Origin: an uncultured Collinsella sp.
GTDB lineage: Bacteria > Actinomycetota > Coriobacteriia > Coriobacteriales > Coriobacteriaceae
Direction of reading: 5' to 3'
Assembly (NCBI GenBank): GCA_947002045.1
Contig: CAMQJB010000046.1
Span: 1-15,396 of the forward strand
Length of the DNA stretch: 15,396 nucleotides
The first letter of the stretch is position 1, and every line of letters starts with the position of its first letter. The position numbers and the translations under genes are program-made. The notes beneath the pieces are model-generated. The model made no database searches and had not been told where the DNA came from. It saw only the letters and a program-made list of their open reading frames with translations. This document shows, one piece after another, positions 6,630 to 12,589 of the stretch.

Positions 6630-7081
6630 AGGTAGGCCACCTCGGTCTCGAGCCTTCGGCAGCGCTCCTCGAGCTCCTGCTCGCGCGTGCGCGGCCTCGC
6701 CTTGGAACCGCTCGGCCGGCCCTTGGGCCTGGGCCTGAGCGCCTCGGCGCCGCCCTCGCGGTAGAGCGCGCACCATCTCTTGAGCGGCGCCAGGGACATG
6801 ACCCCGAACGCCTCCATGGCGTCCCGCTTGCTCATGCCGCCGTCGACCACGGCCGAGGCGGCGGCGACCTTCTGCTCGTATGTGTACCTGGCCTGCTTGC
6901 CGTCCATGGATAGCAGCACCTCGCTTCCGAACGACCGGTATACGTAGAGCCATTGTCTCACGGTGTCGCGCGGGACCGACAGCGCCTTCGCCGCCGACTC
7001 GGAGCCGTGGCCTCGCTCGAAGAGCCCGATCGCCGCCTTCCTGGCCTGGATGTCGTGCTTCACCCTCAAGTCGACACGCAT
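6590..7081 (-). CDS. IS3-family transposase, OrfA (DNA-binding part)
   Basis: 163 aa, the helix-turn-helix and leucine-zipper-like part that binds the IS ends and, when made alone, usually limits transposition. Two HTH regions are suggested: near residues 10-45 (AAIGLFERGHGSESAAKALS then VPRDTVRQWL) and 65-105. A heptad-like charged segment (REQELEERCRRLETEVAYLKKL) runs to the frameshift site. The ATG at 7081 is preceded by GGGAGG with 6 bases between, which decides it over an ATG nine codons upstream at 7108 that has no ribosome site and lies within the inverted repeat. The ribosome site is in the arm of a perfect hairpin (7087-7120). Confidence 0.92.
   Translation of the reverse strand: MRVDLRVKHDIQARKAAIGLFERGHGSESAAKALSVPRDTVRQWLYVYRSFGSEVLLSMDGKQARYTYEQKVAAASAVVDGGMSKRDAMEAFGVMSLAPLKRWCALYREGGAEALRPRPKGRPSGSKARPRTREQELEERCRRLETEVAYLKKLRALVDRDGL
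6623..6629 (-). other. Programmed -1 frameshift site (A7)
   Basis: On the minus strand the OrfA frame reads CTA AAA AAA TTG. The A AAA AAA heptamer lets the ribosome slip back one base and continue as AAA AAA ATT GCG into OrfB. The protein joint ...YLKK-IACPG... fits the IS3-family pattern. Downstream sequence is GC-rich and could fold, but I did not work out a defined stimulator. Confidence 0.88.
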
Positions 7082-7086
7082 AAAAA

Positions 7087-7120
7087 GCCTCCCATTTCTC
7101 ATGTCCAAGAAATGGGAGGC
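7087..7120 (-). promoter_or_regulatory. Hairpin over the orfA ribosome site, followed by T5
   Basis: A perfect 13-bp stem (7087-7099 with 7108-7120, loop of 8) begins inside the IS end. Its second arm in the transcript carries the GGGAGG ribosome site of orfA and is followed by TTTTT and the ATG. A transcript entering from rpiB would form it and either stop there or hide the ribosome site. A transcript starting inside the loop would not. Confidence 0.75.
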
Positions 7121-7126
7121 AGTTCA
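7103..7126. repeat. IS terminal inverted repeat, orfA side
   Basis: Reads TGAACTGC...CTTGGAC on the minus strand. It overlaps the right arm and loop of the hairpin at 7087-7120. GTT follows directly outside. Confidence 0.9.
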
Positions 7127-7133
7127 GTTTCTT

Positions 7134-7146
7134 CCGGGCGGGGGCT
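7134..7146 (-). terminator. Proximal arm of the split rpiB terminator
   Basis: Minus strand AGCCCCCGCCCGG, 27 bases past the rpiB stop. It pairs with the arm at 5662-5674 on the other side of the IS. Without the IS and one GTT copy the loop would be only 9 bases. Confidence 0.75.
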
Positions 7147-7173
7147 GGCGTTAGCGTATGGCTTTGTAGGTCT

Positions 7174-7641
7174 TTAGGCCTCGTCGACGACCTTGAGGCC
7201 GCGCGTGTGGTCGATCTCGTTGAGGAGGTTAACGCGACGCTCGTGGCGGCCGCCCTCAAACTCGGCGTCGAGCCACTCGTCGACGATCATCTTGGCGAGC
7301 TCGGAGCCCACGACGCGGGCGCCAAAGGCGAGCACGTTGGTATTGTTGTGCATGCGCGAGAGCTTAGCGCTGAAGGGTTCGGAGCACACGACGGCGCGTA
7401 CGCCCTCGACCTTGTTGGCAGCCAGGCTAATTCCGACACCGGTGCCACAGATGAGGATGCCCAGGTCGACGTCGCCGTTGGCAACGGCCTTACCCACCTT
7501 GTATCCGGCGATGGGGTAGTCAAAGCTCTCGGAGGTGTCGGTGCCAAAGTTCACGACCTCGCAGCCGCGCTCCTTCAGGTGCTCGGAGATGATGTTCTTG
7601 AGCTCGACGGCGGCATGGTCGTTGCCGATACCAATCTTCAT
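7174..7641 (-). CDS. rpiB: Ribose-5-phosphate isomerase B
   Basis: Interconverts ribulose 5-phosphate and ribose 5-phosphate in the non-oxidative pentose phosphate pathway, in the cytosol. It has 155 aa, the usual length of the LacAB/RpiB family. It starts MKIGIGNDHAAVELK with the phosphate/ring-opening residues D8-H9. The active-site cysteine is C65 in ICGTGVGISLAANK, with T67 and the anion-hole glycines after it. H98 in RMHNNTNVL is at the place of the catalytic or ring-opening His. The start at 7641 has GAGAGGA 8 bases upstream. Its terminator is interrupted by the IS, so its transcript now runs toward the IS hairpin. A LacA/LacB role is less likely because no tagatose pathway genes are near. 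Confidence 0.95.
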   Translation of the reverse strand: MKIGIGNDHAAVELKNIISEHLKERGCEVVNFGTDTSESFDYPIAGYKVGKAVANGDVDLGILICGTGVGISLAANKVEGVRAVVCSEPFSAKLSRMHNNTNVLAFGARVVGSELAKMIVDEWLDAEFEGGRHERRVNLLNEIDHTRGLKVVDEA

Positions 7642-7912
7642 GAGTGGTTCCTCTCTGGTCCGTGCGGCGGAATTGCTAAAGGTTTTACCGCGTTCGACTG
7701 CATGATAGCGCGACTTTTGCGTAAACGCTCGGGCGTTTTTTGGTCAAACGCTTTAGCATGCGATAAGACCGGCTTCGCATAAATGAATGCCGTCAGATTG
7801 CGCTTGAACGCCGTCCGTCGGAACCATGGTTGCGGTTTTTGATGCATTGTTATCAAATTAAAGAGCTAACTATTCTTGAGAGTCCAGCCCGTTATACAAG
7901 TAGGAGATACCT
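7642..7912. other. Divergent intergenic region, rpiB / cysteine desulfidase
   Basis: 271 bases with no gene that I can support. It contains a small plus-strand hairpin with a T-run (AAACGC 7723-7728 with GCGTTT 7733-7738, then TTT), a 6-bp pair ATGCGA 7758-7763 with TCGCAT 7775-7780, and TTTGAT 7838-7843 with ATCAAA 7852-7857 overlapping the -35 of the desulfidase promoter candidate. Confidence 0.4.
7847..7876 (+). promoter_or_regulatory. Candidate promoter of the cysteine desulfidase gene
   Basis: TTGTTA (7847-7852) and TATTCT (7871-7876) with an 18-base spacer. This gives a leader of about 30 bases containing the TAGGAGA ribosome site at 7901-7907. Confidence 0.4.
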
Positions 7913-9232
7913 ATGTCTGCCGATTCCCTTCGTGATACCGCGTTTTGCGATGTTTTGAACCGCGAGCTCGTCTGTGCGCTCGGCTGCACCGAGCCTATTG
8001 CCGTTGCCTATGCAGCGGCGCTGGCGAGCCAGACGCTCGGTTGCGAACCCGATCATATGGATGTCGCCTGCTCGGGCAACATCATCAAGAACGTTAAGAG
8101 CGTGACCGTGCCCAACTCGGGCGGTATGCACGGTATTGAAGCGGCGGCCGTGCTGGGCGCCGTGGGCGGCGACGCCAAGAGCGCGCTCGAGGTGCTCGAG
8201 AGTGTCGATGACGCGGATCGCGCCCGCGTGGCCGAGCTGGTTGCTGATACGGACTACTGCGATGTGTCGCTTGTCGAGGGTGTGCCTAACCTCTACATCA
8301 AGGTGACTGCTACAGCCGGAGGCCATACCGCGGTCGTCGAGATAACCGACCACCACACCAATGTCACGTGCCATACACTCGACGGTATTCCGGTATGCGG
8401 CAAGTCGGCGGGGGAGTGTGCCGCCTGCGCCGAGCGCGTCGTGGCCGAGCGCGCGGCAGATAGCGCCGACACGCCCATGTCGATCGAGACCATCATCGAC
8501 TTTATCGAGGACGGTGACATTGAGGACGCCCGCGCTGCCGTTGAGCGCCAGATTGAGCTGAACGGCGCGATCAGCGCCGAGGGCCTGGCGCACGCTTGGG
8601 GTGCCGAGGTTGGCCGCACGCTGCTGGGCGCTCGTGCCGATGACGTCGCCTGCCGTGCCCGCGCCCGTGCGGCCGCCGGGTCCGACGCCCGCATGAACGG
8701 CTGTGCGCTGCCGGTCGCCATTGTGTGCGGCTCGGGCAACCAGGGCATTACCTGCGCACTGCCCGTTATGGAGTATGCCGAGTACCTGCGCTGCGACCAC
8801 GATCGCCTGGTGCGCGCCGTGATGCTGTCCGATCTTATCGCCGTGCATATCAAGAGCTATATTGGTGCGCTCTCGGCGTTTTGCGGTGCTATTTGCGCCG
8901 CGTGTGGCGCCGGCGCTGCGATTACATGGCTGTGCGGTGGCACGCGCGAGCAGATTGGCGCGACGGTTTCGAACACACTCGGTAACGTGGGCGGCATCGT
9001 GTGCGATGGCGCCAAGGCAAGCTGTGCCGCCAAGATTTCCGCTGCCGTTGATGCGGCGATTCTGGGTCACGATATGGCCATGCAGGGTCGCGGCTTCCGC
9101 GCCGGTGAGGGCCTGATCCAGGATACCGTCGAGCAGACAATCGCCAGCATGGGCTACGTGGGCCGTGTAGGTATGAAAGATACCGATGTCGAGATCCTCA
9201 ACATCATGATCGGCAAGACTCGAGTCTGTTAG
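7913..9232 (+). CDS. cyuA: L-cysteine desulfidase, CyuA/YhaM (UPF0597) family
   Basis: Predicted Fe-S enzyme splitting L-cysteine to pyruvate, ammonia and sulfide, probably in anaerobic cysteine catabolism. It has 439 aa, the family size. The conserved segments are ALGCTEPIAVAYAAA (C25), GSGNQGITCALPV (C281), CGAICAACGAGAAI (C324, C328, C331) and GNVGGIVCDGAKASCAAKI. From memory, the archaeal enzyme from Methanocaldococcus uses four cysteines with a last pair seven apart. C25, C281, C324 and C331 fit that spacing, so the cluster ligands seem present. The start has TAGGAGA 5 bases upstream. It is monocistronic by layout: divergent from rpiB and followed by a hairpin. No cysteine transporter gene is adjacent within the window, unlike the cyuPA layout of enterics. 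Confidence 0.88.
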   Translation: MSADSLRDTAFCDVLNRELVCALGCTEPIAVAYAAALASQTLGCEPDHMDVACSGNIIKNVKSVTVPNSGGMHGIEAAAVLGAVGGDAKSALEVLESVDDADRARVAELVADTDYCDVSLVEGVPNLYIKVTATAGGHTAVVEITDHHTNVTCHTLDGIPVCGKSAGECAACAERVVAERAADSADTPMSIETIIDFIEDGDIEDARAAVERQIELNGAISAEGLAHAWGAEVGRTLLGARADDVACRARARAAAGSDARMNGCALPVAIVCGSGNQGITCALPVMEYAEYLRCDHDRLVRAVMLSDLIAVHIKSYIGALSAFCGAICAACGAGAAITWLCGGTREQIGATVSNTLGNVGGIVCDGAKASCAAKISAAVDAAILGHDMAMQGRGFRAGEGLIQDTVEQTIASMGYVGRVGMKDTDVEILNIMIGKTRVC

Positions 9233-9241
9233 TTCATTGGT

Positions 9242-9265
9242 TCCGCCGTTCTGCCGAACGGCGGA
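9242..9265 (+). terminator. Hairpin after the desulfidase gene
   Basis: A 10-bp perfect stem (9242-9251 with 9256-9265, loop TGCC) starts 10 bases after the stop. No T-run follows, so alone it may not terminate. The larger structured element at 9271-9380 begins just after it and does end in TTTT. Confidence 0.5.
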
Positions 9266-9270
9266 CCGGC

Positions 9271-9380
9271 CGACGCTGCAAACGCCCCTAAGCGGCAATC
9301 TGCCTTTCAATCGTCGGGCATGTCCAGAAGGCCTATGCCCTCCTCTTTCAAGGCACATTGCTCGCTTAGGGGCGTTTTCG
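9271..9380 (+). ncRNA. Structured repeat element, copy 1
   Basis: The outer stem of 15 perfect pairs (9280-9294 with 9363-9377) closes a conserved core: GCAAT 9295-9299 with ATTGC 9357-9361, GCCTT 9302-9306 with AAGGC 9350-9354, and a hairpin GGGCAT 9316-9321 with ATGCCC 9335-9340. The plus strand ends in TTTT. The core nearly equals copy 2 at 12364-12480 while the outer stem differs in sequence yet stays paired. It lies between convergent genes, so it may also terminate both. The type (RNA, terminator insert or palindromic repeat) is not settled. Compare with the Collinsella-1 RNA motif, which I cannot align here. Confidence 0.65.
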
Positions 9381-9428
9381 CTGACTTATGCTCAACCTAC
9401 GACGCTATTTTGTTTGGACCGAGGAGTC

Positions 9429-10187
9429 CTATGACAGTTCGTCGGCTACTTGGTGTTCGTAGAAGGCTTCTACTACGGCGTTAAAGTCGCGGGCGAAGTC
9501 TTCCATGGTTCCGTGCCAGGTGGCTCGGCCGGGTTTTCCCTGGCCAACATAGGCAGTTTGAATGCCGCAGGCGGGGCTGGGGAAGTCGCGCTTGGGATCG
9601 TTGCCCACCATAAGGACCTCGTGCGGCTCGAGTCCCATCACCTGAAGCTGCTCGAGATAGTAGGTGGCATCGGGTTTGCAGCGGGTGGTGTTTCCCATGT
9701 GCGTGACGAGCTCAAAGGGGGCGTCGGCCAGGTCGCCCCAACCCATGCGACACTCGATGGCCCCCTGCGGAAAGCTGGGGTTGGTAAAGAGCGCGCAGCG
9801 CAGCCCTGCGTCCTGTACGGCCTGAAGCGCGGCGTGTGCGCCCGGCATGGCGTGGGCGTTGATGACATCGTCATTCTTGTGCGGAAGCACTTCGCGGTCG
9901 TAGTAGGTAAACGCCTCATAGATGAGGGGATCGGAGAGGCAGATGCCGCACCTACGCTCGACCTCGGTGCGGTAAAACTCAAGATTGGTGCGGTTGTCCG
10001 TGCCGCTTCGGCGGTTGGCGTTGAGGTCGACCAGGATGGTGCCGAGGCGCGCCATCGTGCCACCTCGGCTGCGTCGTCCGATATCCGCGAGCATCGACGA
10101 GACATCCTTAAAATAGCGAAGGATGAACGCGTTGAGGTTGATGCTAAGAAGCGTCTCGTCCATATCGAAAACGACTGCTTTGAGCAC
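9429..10187 (-). CDS. HAD-superfamily hydrolase
   Basis: Predicted phosphatase of 252 aa with a helical cap after motif I (HAD subfamily I type). Motif I is DMDETL with D8 and D10. Motif II is the threonine of FTNPS (T135). Motif III is K171 in CKPD. Motif IV reads GNDPKRDF (N196, D197, D201), where the more usual first Asp is Asn. This is tolerated in some family members but is worth noting. The start codon is GTG at 10187, supported by GAAAGG with 7 bases between. It is unrelated in cap type to the HAD protein at 197-1024. It is convergent with the cysteine desulfidase and divergent from rpsA. The substrate is unknown. Confidence 0.88.
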   Translation of the reverse strand: MLKAVVFDMDETLLSINLNAFILRYFKDVSSMLADIGRRSRGGTMARLGTILVDLNANRRSGTDNRTNLEFYRTEVERRCGICLSDPLIYEAFTYYDREVLPHKNDDVINAHAMPGAHAALQAVQDAGLRCALFTNPSFPQGAIECRMGWGDLADAPFELVTHMGNTTRCKPDATYYLEQLQVMGLEPHEVLMVGNDPKRDFPSPACGIQTAYVGQGKPGRATWHGTMEDFARDFNAVVEAFYEHQVADELS

Positions 10188-10502
10188 GCGGGCACCTTTC
10201 TCGAAAAATCGTTCCAGAATCGTTGGCTCCGGATACTTTACCCCAAAGCCGTATGCCTAACTGCCTATCGTCAACTTATGGAGACGGTCGTCCACAAGAT
10301 TGCGAAAAAGTCTCCATACGAGTAAAAAATCGCAGTTCACGCTTGAAATCGAAATGATTTCCCCGTAACCTATACGAACGTGATTGCATAAGCGTCACAT
10401 TAGTATCTGTCGGCTCCCGAGTGTTCCTAAACGTTGTGTGCTTGTCGCACCCTTCTGTAGGTCCTAGCAATCGGGGCCCCGTAGTTCGAAAGGGGTCCAC
10501 CT
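10188..10502. other. Divergent intergenic region, HAD / rpsA
   Basis: 315 bases without a gene. It holds the inverted repeat 10277-10318 (separate entry). TTGAAA at 10343-10348 with TAACCT at 10366-10371, 17 apart, is a weak promoter possibility for rpsA; TATACG at 10371-10376 is another -10 candidate. The rpsA leader from there would be about 120 bases, with a possible small GTGC/GCAC hairpin near 10438-10450. I see no clear ribosomal-protein binding structure. Confidence 0.4.
10277..10318. repeat. 9-bp inverted repeat in the HAD-rpsA gap
   Basis: TATGGAGAC (10277-10285) and GTCTCCATA (10310-10318) are perfect complements 24 bases apart. This could be an operator pair or a stem in a transcript. 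Confidence 0.5.
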
Positions 10503-11669
10503 TTGAGTGAGATTCAGAACTCGTCCATTTTCTCTCTTGACGATGTCAACGAGGAGGAGATGAACAACCTCATCGACGGTACGATTACCGACTTTGATGA
10601 GGGCGATCTCGTTAACGGCACTGTCGTTAAGATCGAGCATGACGAGGTGCTCGTTGACATCGGATTCAAGTCCGAGGGCGTTATCCCGGTCCGCGAGCTG
10701 TCCATCCGCAAGGACGCTAACCCTGCAGACATCGTTGCACTCGGTGATCCCATCGAGGCTCTGGTTCTCCAGAAGGAGGACAAGGACGGTCGTCTGGTCC
10801 TGTCCAAGAAGCGTGCCGAGTACGAGCGTGCTTGGAACCGCATCGAGGAGAAGTTCAACTCCGGCGAGAACGTCGAGGGCGAGGTTATCGAGGTTGTCAA
10901 GGGCGGCCTGATCCTCGACATCGGCCTGCGTGGCTTCCTGCCCGCTTCCCTCGTCGACCTCCGTCGCGTCAAGGACCTCACCTCCTACATGGGCACCCGC
11001 ATCGAGGCCCGCGTCATCGAGATGGACCGCAACCGCAACAACGTCGTCCTCTCCCGTCGCGTCGTGCTCGAGGAGTCCCGTAAGGCCGAGCGCTCCGAGA
11101 TCCTGTCCAAGCTCAAGTCTGGCATGCGTCTCCAGGGCACCGTTTCCTCCATCGTCGACTTCGGCGCCTTCGTCGACCTCGGCGGTATCGACGGCCTCAT
11201 CCACATCTCCGAGCTCTCCTGGAACCACGTCAACCATCCTTCTGAGGTTGTCAAGGTCGGCCAGGAGGTCGAGGTCGAGGTTCTCGACGTCGATCTCAAC
11301 CGCGAGCGCATCTCCCTGGGTCTCAAGCAGACCACCGAGGATCCGTGGCGCGCGCTGGTCAAGAAGTACCCCGTCGGCGCTATCGTCGAGGGCACTGTGA
11401 CCAAGCTTGTCCCGTTCGGCGCTTTCGTCGACCTGGGCGAGGGTATCGAGGGCCTGGTGCACATCTCCGAGATGGCCAACAAGCACGTTGATCAGCCTTC
11501 TCAGGTCACCCACGTGGGCGACAAGGTTCAGGTCAAGGTCATGGAGATCGACCTCGACCGTCGTCGTATCTCCCTGTCCATGAAGTCTGCTGCTGAGACT
11601 CTGGGCGTCGAGATCGAGGTTACCCCGCTGCCTTCCGAGAAGAAGGACGAGGAGACCGACGCCGAGTAA
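10503..11669 (+). CDS. rpsA: 30S ribosomal protein S1
   Basis: RNA-binding protein of the small subunit that helps mRNA docking and unfolding. It has 388 aa with four S1 domains at about residues 34-103, 120-186, 206-275 and 291-361. Domains 3 and 4 carry the classic FGAFVDLG...GLIHISEL and FGAFVDLG...GLVHISEM RNA-binding faces, while domains 1 and 2 are more divergent. The acidic tail (KKDEETDAE) is typical. Shorter four-domain forms are usual outside Proteobacteria, where six are found. The start is a TTG at 10503, with AAAGGGG at 10489-10495, 7 bases away. The first in-frame ATG is 19 codons later and lacks a comparable site. Codon bias is strong (CGT/CGC Arg, AAG Lys), as expected of a highly expressed gene. 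Confidence 0.96.
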   Translation: MSEIQNSSIFSLDDVNEEEMNNLIDGTITDFDEGDLVNGTVVKIEHDEVLVDIGFKSEGVIPVRELSIRKDANPADIVALGDPIEALVLQKEDKDGRLVLSKKRAEYERAWNRIEEKFNSGENVEGEVIEVVKGGLILDIGLRGFLPASLVDLRRVKDLTSYMGTRIEARVIEMDRNRNNVVLSRRVVLEESRKAERSEILSKLKSGMRLQGTVSSIVDFGAFVDLGGIDGLIHISELSWNHVNHPSEVVKVGQEVEVEVLDVDLNRERISLGLKQTTEDPWRALVKKYPVGAIVEGTVTKLVPFGAFVDLGEGIEGLVHISEMANKHVDQPSQVTHVGDKVQVKVMEIDLDRRRISLSMKSAAETLGVEIEVTPLPSEKKDEETDAE

Positions 11670-11693
11670 ATCGGTTTGACGATCACTTGTTTT

Positions 11694-11727
11694 AAGGGAC
11701 CCGTCCGCAATGGACGGGTCCCTTTTT
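11694..11727 (+). terminator. rpsA terminator
   Basis: An 11-bp perfect stem (11696-11706 with 11712-11722, loop GCAAT) is followed by TTTTT. It lies 25 bases past the rpsA stop. Confidence 0.95.
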
Positions 11728-11730
11728 GCA

Positions 11731-11856
11731 TTCGGCGCCGAAATACGCAATGCTGCCGGCCTGTTCACAGGCTATTGGGTTGTCGGTGCATGAAAAAATG
11801 CCGACATCCCGCCTCGGGGAGGAGGCGGGAACGCACCGAGTAGACGGAGGGGTGCG
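11731..11856. other. Chain of hairpins between rpsA and rnpB
   Basis: In order: the palindrome TTCGGCGCCGAA (11731-11742), GCCTG/CAGGC (11759-11772), TGTCGG/CCGACA (11781-11806), TCCCGCCTC/GAGGCGGGA (11807-11830) and CGCACC/GGTGCG (11832-11856). The last three abut with 0-1 bases between. No coding frame is credible. From 11857 to about 11975 nothing clear is seen before the rnpB promoter. It may be a small structured RNA on either strand. Confidence 0.45.
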
Positions 11857-11976
11857 GAGCGCGGTCGCGTCTCGACTGACGACGTTGCCCATCGACAGCC
11901 CTATTGTACTGCATGGCGTTGTTCTTGGTTTATCGTGTCGAACGCTTGTGTTGCGCCATTTCCTGAGGCAACGGTG

Positions 11977-11985
11977 TGCTACACT
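11977..11985 (+). promoter_or_regulatory. Extended -10 promoter of rnpB
   Basis: TGCTACACT, a TACACT -10 with the upstream TG of extended -10 promoters, lies 7 bases before the mapped 5' side of the RNase P RNA. No good -35 is visible, which fits the extended type. Confidence 0.6.
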
Positions 11986-11992
11986 CTTGCAC

Positions 11993-12355
11993 TGCTGAGT
12001 GGGCCAGACGGTCGCGCGATGTGCTGCTTGCAGCACGCGTGAGGAAAGTCCGGGCTCCAGAGGGCGGGATGCCGGCTAACGGCCGGGCGGAGTGATCCGA
12101 CGGAAAGCGCCGCAGAAAAGAAGACTCCCACCTGCGCCGCAAGGCGTAAAGGGAAAAGCTGAAACGGTGGTGTAAGAGACCACCAGCGTCGTGGCAACAC
12201 GGCGGCTTGGTAAGCCCCATCCGGAGCAAGCGCGAATAGGAACGCTATGGGCCGGCCCGGTCCGCGTTCGGGTAGCGTGCGTGGAGCTGCACGGCAACGT
12301 GCAGACAAGATAAATGACCGTTCACGACAGAACCCGGCTTATAGGCCCACTTGGC
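11993..12355 (+). ncRNA. rnpB: RNase P RNA, bacterial type A
   Basis: Catalytic RNA that trims the 5' leader of tRNA precursors together with the RnpA protein. The universal 5' core GAGGAAAGTCCGGGCTCC is at 12041-12058. The 3' core ACAGAACCCGGCTTATAGG is at 12327-12345. The ACAAGATAAATGACCG block is at 12305-12320. The P1 helix pairs AGTGGGCC (11998-12005) with GGCCCACT (12344-12351). The length of about 360 nt is normal. The exact ends are estimated, from the -10 box at the 5' side and the end of P1 at the 3' side. Confidence 0.95.
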
Positions 12356-12363
12356 AACTATGT

Positions 12364-12480
12364 TGACGCTGCGAACCCGTCAGCGCGGCAATCTGCCTTT
12401 CAAGCCTTCGGGCATGACCAAAAGGTCAATGCCCTCGTCTTTCAAGGCACCTTGCTCGCGCCGACGGGTTCTCGCTTTCG
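12364..12480 (+). ncRNA. Structured repeat element, copy 2
   Basis: The outer stem GAACCCGTC (12373-12381) pairs with GACGGGTTC (12463-12471). Then GCGCG 12383-12387 pairs with CGCGC 12457-12461, and GCAA 12388-12391 with TTGC 12452-12455. GCCTT/AAGGC and the hairpin GGGCATGACC-AAAA-GGTC-A-ATGCCC fill the core. Core and flanks (GACGCTGC before, TTCTCGCT after) match copy 1, but the outer stem has other bases that still pair. It begins 13 bases after rnpB P1 and may also serve to end that transcript, although its T-run is poor. Confidence 0.65.
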
Positions 12481-12518
12481 TTGACGGAATCATCGGCGGT
12501 TCCGTTCTATTTAGGCGG

Positions 12519-12546
12519 TTAACCGATGTGCCCTTTGCCGTATTAT
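12519..12546 (+). promoter_or_regulatory. Candidate promoter of the YigZ-family gene
   Basis: TTAACC (12519-12524), a 16-base spacer and TATTAT (12541-12546). A GGCGGTT heptamer occurs twice just upstream and over the -35 (12495-12501 and 12514-12520). Confidence 0.4.
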
Positions 12547-12589
12547 TGAGGCTGTTTGTTGCCGCGCTTAGTTTTGTTGAGGGGCTTTG

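Larger units (their letters stand above)
5680..7126 (-). mobile_element. Complete IS3-family (IS150-like) insertion sequence, 1447 bp
   Basis: The ends are imperfect 24-bp inverted repeats beginning TGAACTGC and closing CTTGGAC on both sides (19 of 24 match). Directly outside both ends is GTT (5677-5679 and 7127-7129), a 3-bp target duplication as usual for this family. It carries two overlapping frames on the minus strand with a slippery A7 and an intact DDE transposase, so it looks active. It lies between ndk and rpiB, in the loop of the former rpiB terminator. The subgroup assignment is from general OrfA/OrfB features and was not checked against an IS database. Confidence 0.93.

Noticed and set aside
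7838..7857. FNR/CRP-like site upstream of the desulfidase gene
   Set aside because: The half-sites TTTGAT/ATCAAA are 8 bases apart, not the spacing of FNR sites (4) or a good CRP match.
7892..9358. Minus-strand frame of 488 codons opposite the cysteine desulfidase
   Set aside because: Antisense shadow; the plus-strand product carries the family cysteines and a TAGGAGA site.
10464..11768. Minus-strand frame opposite rpsA
   Set aside because: Mirror of the S1 repeats; the Leu/Asp/Val-rich product is an artefact of rpsA codon bias.
11979..12308. Minus-strand frames across the RNase P RNA
   Set aside because: The region is rnpB by its universal core sequences and P1 pairing.
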